Source: OLB6 sp964493635
Lineage (GTDB): Bacteria; Bacteroidota; Ignavibacteria; Kapaibacteriales; Kapaibacteriaceae
NCBI GenBank assembly: GCA_964493635.1
Contig: CAZBOW010000002.1
Span: 62,001-126,000, forward strand
Length of the DNA stretch: 64,000 nucleotides
Reading direction: 5' to 3'
Positions 28,977-38,045 of this stretch are shown here, piece after piece (the first letter of the stretch is position 1; every line of letters begins with the position of its first letter). The notes beneath the pieces are model-generated. The model was not told the origin of the DNA. It worked only from the letters and a program-made list of their open reading frames with translations, and ran no database searches. A program made the position numbers and the translations under genes.

Positions 28977-30154
28977 CGGAATGCTCGATTCAAGGCGTGA
29001 GTAAACTCCATCGCGATGGCATTGGTGGCCGCAATTCCGCGCTTAACCAGCCATCGATCCAACTTCGCCGCGCCAATCTTCCAGGTTTCGCTGCCGAGCA
29101 CGTCGCCAACGACCATTTCCATCTCGACGTCATCGGCATCGAAGAGGCGCTTCAGGAAGCGCTCCCGTCCGCTCGATCCGATCTGGGCTGAATATCGCTC
29201 ATAGCGAGCGTCGTAGGCACTGGGCGGCGCAGGAAGCGGCGCCGGTTCGTGCGCCGGTTCGGGTGACGGGCTGGGTGTTGGTTCTGGTGTTGGTTCAGGT
29301 GTTGGTTCAGGTGCTGGGGCTGGTTCCGGTTGTGCCGCGAACACCGGTTGCTGTACGCCCTGTTCGATCTCCGAGATCACAAGGTCGATCACCTCGAAGA
29401 AGGCCGCCCGACTCAGGAACTTGAGATTTTCGCGGTAGAGCTTCCGCTCCAGCGTCTGCGAGAGTGGGATAGCCCCCTTATCATCCAAAAAGATGATCAC
29501 AGCCTCTGTTGGGACGGTATCCGCCGGAAGATCGGTGTGATAGGTGGCAAACCACTCATACAACGGGTCGAGCAGGGCAACGAAGTCGTCCTGCGACAGA
29601 TCCAGAATGGCATCGTTGTCGATCTTCTCCACCACACGCTCAAACTCAACAATCGAGAGGATCTCCAGCGAGCTGAGGGCGTCGGCGCGGCGGGTTTCAA
29701 TCCACTGCCGCAAACCCTCCGTGAGGTAGGCATGCTCGTAGATGTAGTCCAAACGCAGCAGAACCTCGTTCAGCGGTTTGGTGGGCTCTCCACGAAAGAC
29801 GAACCACTTCAGGGTGGTGCGTGGACGGCAGAGCATGTTCAGCCGAACCTTAACAGCAGCATCGGTTGCCGCCGTGAGTTCCTCGTGATCGAAACGGGCA
29901 TGGCGCACATACGCCTCATCAAGGCGGGCAAAAAGCTCTCGAAATGCTGGTTCTAGTGTATCGAACCGAGGATTCGATGCTCGCAGGGCTCGCTCCTCAT
30001 GAATCCACCACTGCACCTCAGCGCCAAAAAAGGCACGGTATGCCGGATGCAGATCCGGGAGTGCCTGCAGATTCTTCAGGGTAATGTAGGGGGCTCTGGT
30101 AGCCAGTTGTTCGCGCAGGCTCTTCCGGGCCCGTTCGAGTTCACGTTCGAACAT
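28973..30154 (-). CDS. Unknown protein with proline-rich linker, coupled to obgE
   Basis: 393 aa, not recognised. Residues 1-275 look helical and soluble (many Leu/Glu/Arg, no signal peptide, no membrane segment). Residues about 278-320 are a PEPTPEPTP-type linker coded by 12-bp-like repeats (about 29270-29330). A short C-terminal domain (about 325-393) follows. The layout suggests two folded parts joined by a stiff or disordered arm. Its stop overlaps the obgE start by 4 bp. A TATCTTCG box lies 4 nt before the ATG, a variant of the promoter box seen at other starts here, so the mRNA may be leaderless. A link to ribosome assembly is only guessed from position. Confidence 0.8.
   Translation of the reverse strand: MFERELERARKSLREQLATRAPYITLKNLQALPDLHPAYRAFFGAEVQWWIHEERALRASNPRFDTLEPAFRELFARLDEAYVRHARFDHEELTAATDAAVKVRLNMLCRPRTTLKWFVFRGEPTKPLNEVLLRLDYIYEHAYLTEGLRQWIETRRADALSSLEILSIVEFERVVEKIDNDAILDLSQDDFVALLDPLYEWFATYHTDLPADTVPTEAVIIFLDDKGAIPLSQTLERKLYRENLKFLSRAAFFEVIDLVISEIEQGVQQPVFAAQPEPAPAPEPTPEPTPEPTPSPSPEPAHEPAPLPAPPSAYDARYERYSAQIGSSGRERFLKRLFDADDVEMEMVVGDVLGSETWKIGAAKLDRWLVKRGIAATNAIAMEFTHALNRAFR
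29270..29330. repeat. 12-bp-type repeats coding for a PEPTPEPTP linker
   Basis: Imperfect copies of GGTTCAGGTGTT and variants in the 393-aa gene. The repeat is in frame and codes for Pro-Glu-Pro-Thr units. Confidence 0.75.
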
Positions 30155-30158
30155 GGGG

Positions 30159-30166
30159 CGAAGATA
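30159..30166 (-). promoter_or_regulatory. TATCTTCG box 4 nt before the 393-aa gene
   Basis: One mismatch to TAnnTTTG; CCCC separates it from the ATG at 30154. The same TATCTTCG and spacing occur before the crotonase gene at 48484. Confidence 0.35.
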
Positions 30167-30188
30167 CGCACCAATCCTACGTACAAGT

Positions 30189-31526
30189 TCAGTACAGCGA
30201 GCGCAGGACGTCGATCAATCGTTCAGCCGGTTGAACATGGTGCGTAACCGACTTGTTCGTTGATGGGGCAAAGATTGTTGTCAGACCCAAACGTATAGCC
30301 TCCTGCACGCGCTGCTCGAGATGTGCCACGCGACGGATCTCTCCGGTAAGGCCAAGCTCGCCCACGAAGGCCATGGTTGGTGGCAGGGGGCTATCGCGTA
30401 CGCTAGAGGCAATCGCGACGGCCATGCCCAGATCCAGTGCTGGATCCTGAATCGAGATACCGCCGGCAACGTTGACGAAGACGTCTGACTGACGCGTTGA
30501 GATTCCTCCACGTTTTTCGAGTACTGCCAGGATCAGCTGCAAGCGCTTGCTATCGTAGCCCGTGCTCACGCGTTGCGGATTGGCGTATCCACTTGGCGAC
30601 ACCAGCGCCTGCACCTCAACCAAGAGCGGTCGAGTTCCCTCGGTAACGGCCACCACTGCCGTACCTGGTTCACCGGCCCGACGATTCGACAGCAACACTT
30701 CGGAGGGGTTGGTCACTTCTTCCAAGCCGGTTGAGAGCATGTCGAATACGCCAATTTCGTTGGTCGAGCCGTAGCGATTTTTCAATGCCCGCAGCACACG
30801 GTAGGAATACATGCCATCACCTTCGAATTGCAGGACGGCATCTACCATGTGTTCAAGGACCTTCGGTCCGGCTAGCAAACCATCCTTGGTGACGTGACCG
30901 ATGAGAATTGTTGGGATGCCGGAGGACTTGGCGATCTTCGTCAGCAGGGCTGTGCACTCGCGCACCTGAGCTACGCTTCCAGCCGACGACTCCAACTGCT
31001 CGGTAACCATGGTTTGAATCGAATCGACAATCACGAGCGCAGGTGACGTTTGCGTGATGAGTGCACCGATCCGCTCGATGGACGTTTCTGATGCCACAAC
31101 CACACCGGACGCCGCAACGCCAAGCCGGTCTGCGCGTTGTTTGATCTGATGCAGGCTTTCCTCGCCCGTAACATAGAGGGCTGTTCCCGCGGCTGTACCA
31201 ACGTTCGCTGCAAGCTGCAGCGTAAGCGTACTCTTGCCCATACCGGGATCGCCCCCTAACAACACGATGCTTCCAGGTACCAAGCCCCCACCAAGGACAC
31301 GATCTAACTCGTTGATTCCTGTTGGGCGTCGAGGAGCCTGATCGGCATTCACATCAGGAAGGGCCACGGCGTGCACAGTAGCCGTCGAGATGGCTTTTGC
31401 GGATGTACCTCGCTCCTGGACCTCTTCGACAAACGTTTCCCATTCACCACAAGCTGGGCAACGGCCCATCCACTTTGGCGAGGACTGGCCACACGAGGTA
31501 CAGCGATACAGGGTTCGAGTCTTCAT
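30189..31526 (-). CDS. radA: DNA repair protein RadA
   Basis: 445 aa. I start at the ATG at 31526 (MKTRTLYRCTSCG), which puts the C4 zinc finger (CTSC...CPAC) at the usual N-terminus; 26 more residues upstream are open but have no support. The Walker A is GGDPGMGKST, the RadA motif KNRYGSTNEIG, and the C-terminal Lon-like domain begins near DVFVNVAGG. RadA drives branch migration during recombination together with RecA. It is divergent from the phytoene synthase gene, with only about 40 bp between. A TACCTTTG box lies 15 nt before the ATG. Confidence 0.96.
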   Translation of the reverse strand: MKTRTLYRCTSCGQSSPKWMGRCPACGEWETFVEEVQERGTSAKAISTATVHAVALPDVNADQAPRRPTGINELDRVLGGGLVPGSIVLLGGDPGMGKSTLTLQLAANVGTAAGTALYVTGEESLHQIKQRADRLGVAASGVVVASETSIERIGALITQTSPALVIVDSIQTMVTEQLESSAGSVAQVRECTALLTKIAKSSGIPTILIGHVTKDGLLAGPKVLEHMVDAVLQFEGDGMYSYRVLRALKNRYGSTNEIGVFDMLSTGLEEVTNPSEVLLSNRRAGEPGTAVVAVTEGTRPLLVEVQALVSPSGYANPQRVSTGYDSKRLQLILAVLEKRGGISTRQSDVFVNVAGGISIQDPALDLGMAVAIASSVRDSPLPPTMAFVGELGLTGEIRRVAHLEQRVQEAIRLGLTTIFAPSTNKSVTHHVQPAERLIDVLRSLY

Positions 31527-31541
31527 GGTAATACGTGGCTG

Positions 31542-31549
31542 CAAAGGTA
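31542..31549 (-). promoter_or_regulatory. TACCTTTG -7 box of radA
   Basis: Exact TAnnTTTG on the minus strand, 15 nt before the radA ATG. A short 5' leader is predicted. Confidence 0.45.
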
Positions 31550-31550
31550 G

Positions 31551-31558
31551 TACATTCG
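31551..31558 (+). promoter_or_regulatory. TACATTCG box before the phytoene synthase gene
   Basis: One mismatch to TAnnTTTG. It ends 5 nt before an in-frame GTG at 31564 and 11 nt before the ATG at 31570. The 5-nt spacing matches other predicted leaderless genes here. Confidence 0.35.
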
Positions 31559-31569
31559 TAGTCGTGTCT

Positions 31570-32505
31570 ATGACTACAGCCCCACCATCATCACTTGGCC
31601 ACAATGATGTTGCGCATGACTACGAGGTGTGCCGACAGGTCACCTTCACCCATGCAAAAACATTCTACTTCGCCTCCCACTTCATTCCCAAAACGAAGCG
31701 TGCTGCCTGCTACGCTGTTTATGCCTTCTGCCGATACGTGGACGATATTGTCGACGTGGCGATGGAGCAGGGAGATGTGACACGCGACGATGCCTGCCGA
31801 TTGGTTGAGCAGTGGCGCACTGCCGTTGGACACCTCTACGATGGCACCGCTACCTCGAGCGACAGCGAAGTATCGCACCATGTTCTGAGAGCATGGGAAC
31901 ACACCCTCCAGCAGTACCATATTCCGCGCCACCTACCGGAGGAACTCATCGAGGGTGTGCTCATGGATACCGAGGTGTCGCGCTTCGCCACGTTTGATGA
32001 GTTACGGGAGTATTGCTACAAGGTGGCGTCGGTTGTTGGACTGATGACATCCGAGATTTTCCAATACTCCTCGGCCGAGGCGATACCCCATGCGATCGAT
32101 CTGGGGATAGCCATGCAACTGACAAACATCATTCGTGACGTTCGGGAAGATGCTGCCCGCGGACGTATCTACCTTCCCCAGGACGAACTGGCGGCCTTCG
32201 GCGTGACGGAGGACGACATCCTGATGTCGCGGTGGTCCGATCGGATGCAACGCCTGATGCAGTTTCAGGTTGAGAGAGCCCATGCATACTACAACAGTGC
32301 CGATCACGGCATCGCCTACCTTGAGCCAGATAGCAGGCTCACCGTGCAACTCATGAGCACGAACTATCGCAACATTCTCACAGTAGTAGAGCGTGCGAAC
32401 TATCACGTGTTTAAGGGCCGGGCCAGCACATCGCTCTGGCAGAAGGTGACAACCATTCCACGGGCCTGGTGGAGGGTGCGACGGCTGCCGGATTACCGGA
32501 AATAG
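31570..32505 (+). CDS. Squalene/phytoene synthase family protein
   Basis: 311 aa from the ATG at 31570. An in-frame GTG at 31564 is a good alternative because it lies 5 nt behind a TACATTCG box. The head-to-head prenyl synthase motifs are intact: DDIVD (58-62) and DVRED (190-194, in NIIRDVREDAARGRIYLP), plus FYFASHF. These Asp bind Mg and the diphosphates of two prenyl-PP molecules. The product could be phytoene (carotenoids) or squalene/presqualene (hopanoids); no desaturase or cyclase is nearby to decide. It overlaps the convergent DUF6544-like gene by 13 bp. Confidence 0.92.
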   Translation: MTTAPPSSLGHNDVAHDYEVCRQVTFTHAKTFYFASHFIPKTKRAACYAVYAFCRYVDDIVDVAMEQGDVTRDDACRLVEQWRTAVGHLYDGTATSSDSEVSHHVLRAWEHTLQQYHIPRHLPEELIEGVLMDTEVSRFATFDELREYCYKVASVVGLMTSEIFQYSSAEAIPHAIDLGIAMQLTNIIRDVREDAARGRIYLPQDELAAFGVTEDDILMSRWSDRMQRLMQFQVERAHAYYNSADHGIAYLEPDSRLTVQLMSTNYRNILTVVERANYHVFKGRASTSLWQKVTTIPRAWWRVRRLPDYRK

Positions 32506-33344
32506 TACGACACGTCCTTGAGCGTGAAGTGCCCGTACTCGAAGTCTCCATCGGGAAGGTTCCACACAAAGGTTACCTGCGTGGGCACCTGAACACCATC
32601 GATCCGTTGGTAGTTGGAACACCGCATGGTGAATTGCGTTTGCTCAAAGCCACTGCGATGATCGCGGTACTTGCTGTTGGTGGTAATGCGTTCTACCTGA
32701 CCGTCGCCATTTACGTGGAAGAGGGCCTCGACCCGTGTTGGACCATCGGAGAGAATGGCTTTTGCGGTACTGCTATCGACGGCCTCCCAGCGCAGCGCCT
32801 TTGTGGGTAACAACCCTGTGGGAAGCCACACCAGATCACTCAGGAAGCGGAACAGCATGGAGTGATTCGTTTCAGCCCCCTCCAGTTCGCGGAGTGTGAT
32901 GGCGCCAAACAGTTTGAGATGTCCGTGCCCCTCGCCGTGAAGGAAACTGAGCTTCGCCGTGCGCCACCAAAAGGCATGATGTTTCAGAAAGGCATCCCAG
33001 ACAAACCCAGGTTCCATGCCTGAGAGGTATTCGGTGGCCGATACGGTAAACCACGGACGGTCGGCTCCGTGTCGAAACCGTGCACGAATCTTTAGGATGG
33101 CGTACCGGATATTCTGCTGTCCTTCAGCAAGTGCGTAGCTGAGGTAGCGTTGGATTGGTTCCGGAAGCGCCGCTGTCCGTTGAGATGAATACGCCGGGAG
33201 TTCGTTCTTGCCAATCGAACGCAAGAGTCGTTTGATCCACCGCCGCACGAACAGGCGGGAAAGGACGGCGCTGGCTGCCCACAGCACCAGCAAGGTTACC
33301 AGTACGGTACCAAGAATCAAAGGAAGTTTGGGCAGCTCGGTCAT
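32493..33344 (-). CDS. DUF6544/DUF6920-like membrane-anchored protein
   Basis: 283 aa. One N-terminal membrane segment (about 8-30, LILGTVLVTLLVLWAASAVL) is followed by a basic stretch. The body has ALPEPIQRYLSYAL, ATEYLSGMEPGFVWDA and LSDLVWLPTGLLPTKALRWEAVD, as in the DUF6544 (DUF6920) family, whose function is not known. The last gene of the ATP synthase cluster, 9 bp after atpG, probably just shares its transcript. Confidence 0.8.
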   Translation of the reverse strand: MTELPKLPLILGTVLVTLLVLWAASAVLSRLFVRRWIKRLLRSIGKNELPAYSSQRTAALPEPIQRYLSYALAEGQQNIRYAILKIRARFRHGADRPWFTVSATEYLSGMEPGFVWDAFLKHHAFWWRTAKLSFLHGEGHGHLKLFGAITLRELEGAETNHSMLFRFLSDLVWLPTGLLPTKALRWEAVDSSTAKAILSDGPTRVEALFHVNGDGQVERITTNSKYRDHRSGFEQTQFTMRCSNYQRIDGVQVPTQVTFVWNLPDGDFEYGHFTLKDVSYYFR

Positions 33345-33353
33345 GACGCTGCC

Positions 33354-34235
33354 TTACTTACCGCTCAACGCTTCGGCACCACCAACAATCTCGAGCATTT
33401 CCTTGGTGATGGCGGCTTGGCGCTCACGGTTGTAAATCAACTGGAGCGAAGAAATCAGGTCACGAGCGTTATTTGTCGCATTCTCCATGGCCATCATCCG
33501 CGCAGCCTGCTCAGCAGCATTGCTATCAAGCAACGAACGCCACACTTGCATGTTGAGGTACTGCGGAAGCAAGGCGTCAAGGATCTCAGCACGCGTTGGC
33601 TCGAAGATGTAATCGGTAGCCGACGAACCTGCCGAAGAGGTGTCCGTGGATGGGGCAATTGGGAGCAACTGCATGGCGTTCACATCCTGGCGGATCACGG
33701 ATACAAACTCCGAGTGTAGTACTTCAACGCGATCCACCGTGCCGGCAAGGAAGGCATCCGAAGCCATGGTGGAGATCTGAAGCGCCGTAGAAAAGTTCAA
33801 GCCGGTGAACACATCGGGAAAGGCACGAACAACATCCTTCGACTGTTTGAACGAACCCACGGCACGACGACCAACCGGTACAAGCTGTATCGTCACACCG
33901 GGGAACTCACGATGGAGTTGCTCCATACGCTCGCGTGCCGCACGCAAAATGTTGGTGTTGAAACCACCACAAAGACCGCGGTCCGAGGTAACCACAATGA
34001 GCATCACCGAACGCAGCTGTTCCCGAGATTCAAAGTAGGGATGGACAAAGTCCGTTTCAGCCGTTGCAAGATTGCTCAGAATCTTCTGAAGCTGGTTGGC
34101 ATACGGACGAGCAGCCGTGATTGCATCCTGTGCCCTACGAAGCTTTGCCGCAGCCACCATGCGCATGGCCTGCGTGATCTTCGACGTGTTGCGAATCGAT
34201 ACAATCCGGGTGCGAGTTTCTTTTAGGGTTGCCAT
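33354..34235 (-). CDS. atpG: F1 ATP synthase gamma subunit
   Basis: 293 aa. The N-terminus MATLKETRTRIVSIRNTSKITQAMRMVAAAKLRRAQ and the C-terminal ENATNNARDLISSLQLIYNRERQAAITKE helix are the two halves of the gamma coiled coil. SDRGLCGGFN is conserved. It is the rotor shaft of F1. It is separated from atpA by hldD, which is unusual. TGTCTTTG (one mismatch to TAnnTTTG) ends 4 nt before the ATG and may be an internal promoter. Confidence 0.97.
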   Translation of the reverse strand: MATLKETRTRIVSIRNTSKITQAMRMVAAAKLRRAQDAITAARPYANQLQKILSNLATAETDFVHPYFESREQLRSVMLIVVTSDRGLCGGFNTNILRAARERMEQLHREFPGVTIQLVPVGRRAVGSFKQSKDVVRAFPDVFTGLNFSTALQISTMASDAFLAGTVDRVEVLHSEFVSVIRQDVNAMQLLPIAPSTDTSSAGSSATDYIFEPTRAEILDALLPQYLNMQVWRSLLDSNAAEQAARMMAMENATNNARDLISSLQLIYNRERQAAITKEMLEIVGGAEALSGK

Positions 34236-34262
34236 AGTTCAAAGACAGTGCGTTCGTAGTGC

Positions 34263-35243
34263 TTACGATGTGGTTTCGAGATACGGCCAGCTGGTATGCA
34301 GGTAGCCATTTACGTAATCGGAAACGGCATCTTCCAACGGCGTGAGCTCCAGGTCCGGCAGCTCGTTGCGCAGGAGAGTCATGTCCGCCTGCGTGTAATT
34401 CTGGTACTGCCCAGCGAGATGCTCCGGCATCGGTATGTAGGAGATGGAAGGGGGCTTGCCGAGTGCCGAACAGACGGCCGTGGCCAAGTCGTTCCAGCTT
34501 CGCGCTGTTCCCGTACCAAGATTGAACAGACCATTGATATCTGTGCGATGCACCAACTGCATAATCACCCGAACGACATCCTTCACGTAGATGAAGTCCC
34601 GTAGCTGACCGCCATCGGTGTACTCCGGATGACTCGAGGCGAACAGTCGCACCGTGCCCGTCGACATCATCTGATGGTAGGCCTTGTACACCATGCTGGC
34701 CTGTTCACCCTTGTGGTACTCATGGGGACCGAACACGTTGAACAGCTTCAGTCCGACGGCACTGCCCAGCAGTCCTTGGTCGGCCATCCACCGATCGAAC
34801 AGATGCTTTGAGTACCCATACATGTTCAAGGGGCGCAGGTTGTGTTCAGCTTCGCTGTAGCCTCTACTACCGTCTCCGTACGTCGCTGCCGAGCTGGCGT
34901 AGACGAACCGCGCCTGATGATCGGCAGCGAACTCGGCTACATCACAGGAGAACTGGAAGTTGTTGTCGTACAGGTAGTCGGCATCGCGCTCCGTGGTTGC
35001 CGAGCAGGCACCCAGGTGGATCACCGTATCCACACTTCCAAGATCGAGCTGCTCCCCGGAAGCCATGATCTCACGAAAATCCTGTTTGCTGACAAGATCG
35101 AGATACGACCGCCCGACAAGGTTCCTCCACTTTTCACCGTTACCCAACGAATCAACGATCAACACATCCGTATGGCCGGCACGGTTGAGTGCATCGAGCA
35201 CACAACTGCCAATAAATCCGGCGCCTCCGGTAAGGATGATCAT
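34263..35243 (-). CDS. hldD: ADP-L-glycero-D-manno-heptose 6-epimerase (HldD/RfaD)
   Basis: 326 aa. An extended SDR with the NAD(P) motif TGGAGFIGS (about 5-13), the HldD hallmark GACSATTERDADY, a YASSAATYGDG segment, the YxxxK pair in YGYSKHLFD, and FNVFGPHEYHKGEQASMVYK. It makes the L,D-heptose nucleotide for the lipopolysaccharide inner core. It sits between atpA (16 bp upstream) and atpG (27 bp downstream), inside the ATP synthase operon. Nothing suggests transfer; composition is like the neighbours. Confidence 0.93.
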   Translation of the reverse strand: MIILTGGAGFIGSCVLDALNRAGHTDVLIVDSLGNGEKWRNLVGRSYLDLVSKQDFREIMASGEQLDLGSVDTVIHLGACSATTERDADYLYDNNFQFSCDVAEFAADHQARFVYASSAATYGDGSRGYSEAEHNLRPLNMYGYSKHLFDRWMADQGLLGSAVGLKLFNVFGPHEYHKGEQASMVYKAYHQMMSTGTVRLFASSHPEYTDGGQLRDFIYVKDVVRVIMQLVHRTDINGLFNLGTGTARSWNDLATAVCSALGKPPSISYIPMPEHLAGQYQNYTQADMTLLRNELPDLELTPLEDAVSDYVNGYLHTSWPYLETTS

Positions 35244-35258
35244 AACAGGTGGGCGGGG

Positions 35259-36815
35259 TTAGGCTGCAACTGTAGCTGCGAAACGCTCCGTGAAGGACGT
35301 CAGCAGTGTGTTGAGCATTTGAACAATCTCGTCGGTAAGTGCTTTGTCGCGCTGAAGTTTCTGGAGCAACTCCGGAGACGACACTTTCACTGTTTCTAGG
35401 AGCTCCTGCTCGTAACGCTTTACTTCTGTTACCGGCAGTTCGTCCATAAAACCGTTCGTAGCGGCATAGATCGTAACGATCTGTTCCTCAACCGGCACTG
35501 GCGAGTACTGCTGTTGCTTCATTACTTCCATCAAGCGAGCACCACGACGAAGCTGCTGCTGTGTAGACTTGTCGAGGTCCGATCCAAATTTGGCAAATGC
35601 CTCAAGGGCACGGTACTGCGCCAATTCGAGCTTGAGTGGACCGGCGACCTTCTTCATAGCCTTGATCTGGGCGTTACCACCTACACGGGATACCGAGATA
35701 CCAACGTTGAGAGCCGGACGCACACCTGCGTTGAACAGACTTGGTTCGAGGTAGATCTGACCGTCCGTAATCGAGATCACGTTGGTGGGAATGTAGGCCG
35801 ATACGTCACCAGCTTGCGTTTCGATCACCGGAAGCGCCGTTAGCGAGCCCCCTCCCAGCTTATCGTTCAGCTTCGCCGCACGTTCCAGCAAGCGGCTATG
35901 GAGATAGAAGACGTCGCCGGGATACGCCTCGCGTCCTGGTGGACGACGCAGCAGCAGCGACACCTGACGGTATGCAGCGGCCTGCTTGGTAAGGTCGTCG
36001 TAAATCACCAATGCATGACGTCCGCTATCACGGAAGTACTCACCCATGGAACATCCGCAGTATGGAGCTACGAACTGCAGCGGGGCTGGATCGGAGGCCG
36101 AGGCCGTCACGATCGTGGTGTACTCCATAGCACCATACTTTTCCAGTGTAGCCAGAACGTTGGCCACGGTGGATCCCTTCTGACCGATGGCAACGTAGAT
36201 ACAGAACACCGGCTCGATGCCATTGGCTTTCGCCTCTTCGGTGTGCGTGTACTTCTGGTTGATGATCGTGTCCACAGCGATAACCGTCTTACCTGTTTGA
36301 CGGTCGCCGATGATCAGCTCACGCTGTCCACGGCCGATCGGAATCAGCGAGTCAACCGCCTTGATACCGGTTTGGAGTGGCTGCGTTACGGGCTGACGAT
36401 CAATGACGCCCAAGGCTTTACGCTCGATGGGATACACGGCTGATTCCTTGATCGGTCCTTTGCCGTCCAATGGCTGACCCAGCGGGTTCACCACACGACC
36501 GAGCAGACCTTCACCAACCGGTACCGACGCAATACGGCCGGTCCGGCGTGCTTGATCCCCTTCTTTTACCAGGGAGTCATCGCCAAAGAGAACCACACCT
36601 ACGCTGTCCTCTTCAAGGTTGAGTACCATTCCCACAACGCCGTTGGGGAACTCCACCAACTCGGAGGCCATCACGTTGCTCAGGCCGTATACACGAGCAA
36701 CACCGTCACCCACTTGGAGCACGGTACCAACTTCGTACACATCGGTTTCTTTTTCGAATCCTGCGAGCTGTCGTCGGAGAATTGCTGAAATCTCTTCGGG
36801 GCGAACATCAGCCAT
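35259..36815 (-). CDS. atpA: F1 ATP synthase alpha subunit
   Basis: 518 aa, usual length. The P-loop GDRQTGKT is in GRGQRELIIGDRQTGKTVIAVD; the nucleotide-domain signature ALVIYDDLTKQAAAYRQVSLLLRRPPGREAYPGD and the Arg-finger region PALNVGISVSRVGGNAQIKAMK are intact. A purine-rich AAGAAGGA lies about 9 nt before the ATG. The catalytic beta subunit (atpD) is not in the window. Confidence 0.98.
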   Translation of the reverse strand: MADVRPEEISAILRRQLAGFEKETDVYEVGTVLQVGDGVARVYGLSNVMASELVEFPNGVVGMVLNLEEDSVGVVLFGDDSLVKEGDQARRTGRIASVPVGEGLLGRVVNPLGQPLDGKGPIKESAVYPIERKALGVIDRQPVTQPLQTGIKAVDSLIPIGRGQRELIIGDRQTGKTVIAVDTIINQKYTHTEEAKANGIEPVFCIYVAIGQKGSTVANVLATLEKYGAMEYTTIVTASASDPAPLQFVAPYCGCSMGEYFRDSGRHALVIYDDLTKQAAAYRQVSLLLRRPPGREAYPGDVFYLHSRLLERAAKLNDKLGGGSLTALPVIETQAGDVSAYIPTNVISITDGQIYLEPSLFNAGVRPALNVGISVSRVGGNAQIKAMKKVAGPLKLELAQYRALEAFAKFGSDLDKSTQQQLRRGARLMEVMKQQQYSPVPVEEQIVTIYAATNGFMDELPVTEVKRYEQELLETVKVSSPELLQKLQRDKALTDEIVQMLNTLLTSFTERFAATVAA

Positions 36816-36863
36816 GGTTGTGATCCTTCTTCAGTATTCGGTCGGTGTTGATCAATTGTATTC

Positions 36864-37412
36864 TTAGTTCAAAATCTCGGCGGACAATCTGGTACGCAGG
36901 TCCTCCAGCTGATGCTGCAGGGTTCCGTCGTAGACGTTGTCGCCGATGGCAATCCGCATTCCACCAATGAGTGAGGCATCTACCGTGTAGACGGCCTCGA
37001 CGGTCTTTCCCGTTCGTGTTGCAACGGCCTGTTGCACACGATCTCTGGTTGGTCCGTCAAGTTCGGACGCCGAGGCGACCGCGATACGCAGCACGTTGTT
37101 CCGTTGATCGAGCAAGTCTGCGTAGGATTGGATGATTTCCCGGTAGAATCGCTCGCGACCTTTTTCGATCACCAACTGCAGGAAGGTAAGTGTAAGGGGG
37201 CGTACCGAGTCGGCAAATGCTTCCTTGACAATCGCTTTTTTGCGCCACCACTCGATAATGGGGCTTCGCAGGAGCATGCGCAGGTCGGACGACGCATCCG
37301 CTGCATGAAGTACCCGAACCAGGTCGGCTTGCACAGCTTCTTCAATACCCTGAGATACAGCTTCGCTGAGCAGGGCAGAGGCATAGCGATCGGCAATGGC
37401 TTTAATGGACAT
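36864..37412 (-). CDS. atpH: F1 ATP synthase delta subunit
   Basis: 182 aa. IADRYASALLSEAVSQG at the start and the C-terminal VYTVDASLIGGMRIAIGDNVYDGTLQHQLEDLR signature identify the OSCP/delta family, which ties the b stalk to the top of F1. Between atpF (33 bp) and atpA (48 bp). Confidence 0.95.
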   Translation of the reverse strand: MSIKAIADRYASALLSEAVSQGIEEAVQADLVRVLHAADASSDLRMLLRSPIIEWWRKKAIVKEAFADSVRPLTLTFLQLVIEKGRERFYREIIQSYADLLDQRNNVLRIAVASASELDGPTRDRVQQAVATRTGKTVEAVYTVDASLIGGMRIAIGDNVYDGTLQHQLEDLRTRLSAEILN

Positions 37413-37445
37413 GATGCAAGTCTGTATGGGTTCGGTTCAGGAGAA

Positions 37446-37949
37446 TCAGTTCTTCGACAATTCGTTCACATAGTCCTCGGCCAAGCGCTTGTGGTCGGCA
37501 TCGTTGATGGACCGGCCAAGCATCTTCGATGTCGCATCAACAACCATCACCGATACCTCGGAACGAAGCTGCTGCAGGGCAAGGTCGCGCTGACGCTCGA
37601 TCTCGCGGGTTGCGTCGTCGACCTTCTGCTTCTTAACAACCTCGGCTTCTTCAGCCGCCTTACGCACGATGGCTTCGGCCTGCAGCTTGCCTTCGCGCAC
37701 GATGGACATCATCTCGTTCTGCGCATTTGCAATCTTCTCCTTGCTTTCTGTCAGCATGGCCTTGGCTTCTGCGTTCGCCGTTTCGGCGTTCCGCAGCGCT
37801 TCATCGATGGTGTTCGTGCGAGCAGCCAGGGCCGACATCATTGGCTTCCACGCAAACTTGGCAATGATGACGGCGAAGATGGTGAAGTTGATAAGCGTCC
37901 AGAACACAAGTCCTGGACTCAGTTGCAGAAACGCTGGTAGGTTACCCAT
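37446..37949 (-). CDS. atpF: F0 ATP synthase b subunit
   Basis: 167 aa. One N-terminal membrane segment (LVFWTLINFTIFAVIIAKF) and a long charged helix with NAEAKAMLTESKEKIANAQNEMM form the peripheral stalk. Only one b-type gene is seen. Separated from atpE by 96 bp that hold two hairpins. Confidence 0.95.
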   Translation of the reverse strand: MGNLPAFLQLSPGLVFWTLINFTIFAVIIAKFAWKPMMSALAARTNTIDEALRNAETANAEAKAMLTESKEKIANAQNEMMSIVREGKLQAEAIVRKAAEEAEVVKKQKVDDATREIERQRDLALQQLRSEVSVMVVDATSKMLGRSINDADHKRLAEDYVNELSKN

Positions 37950-37977
37950 GATAGTCTCGTGTTCACAGTTGTTGTTT

Positions 37978-38030
37978 CAGTGCAGGCCTGTTGGCTTCCA
38001 ACCCGCCTGCACTGACCCCGACGTGCGGGG
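37978..38030 (-). promoter_or_regulatory. Two hairpins between atpE and atpF
   Basis: A 10-bp stem (CAGTGCAGGC at 37978-37987 with GCCTGCACTG at 38005-38014) with inner TTGG/CCAA pairing, and next to it a 5-bp CCCCG/CGGGG stem (38016-38030). Neither is followed by a T run on the minus strand, so they are more likely mRNA-stabilising or processing elements after atpE than terminators. Confidence 0.6.
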
Positions 38031-38045
38031 GCAGCTTTGATAGTC

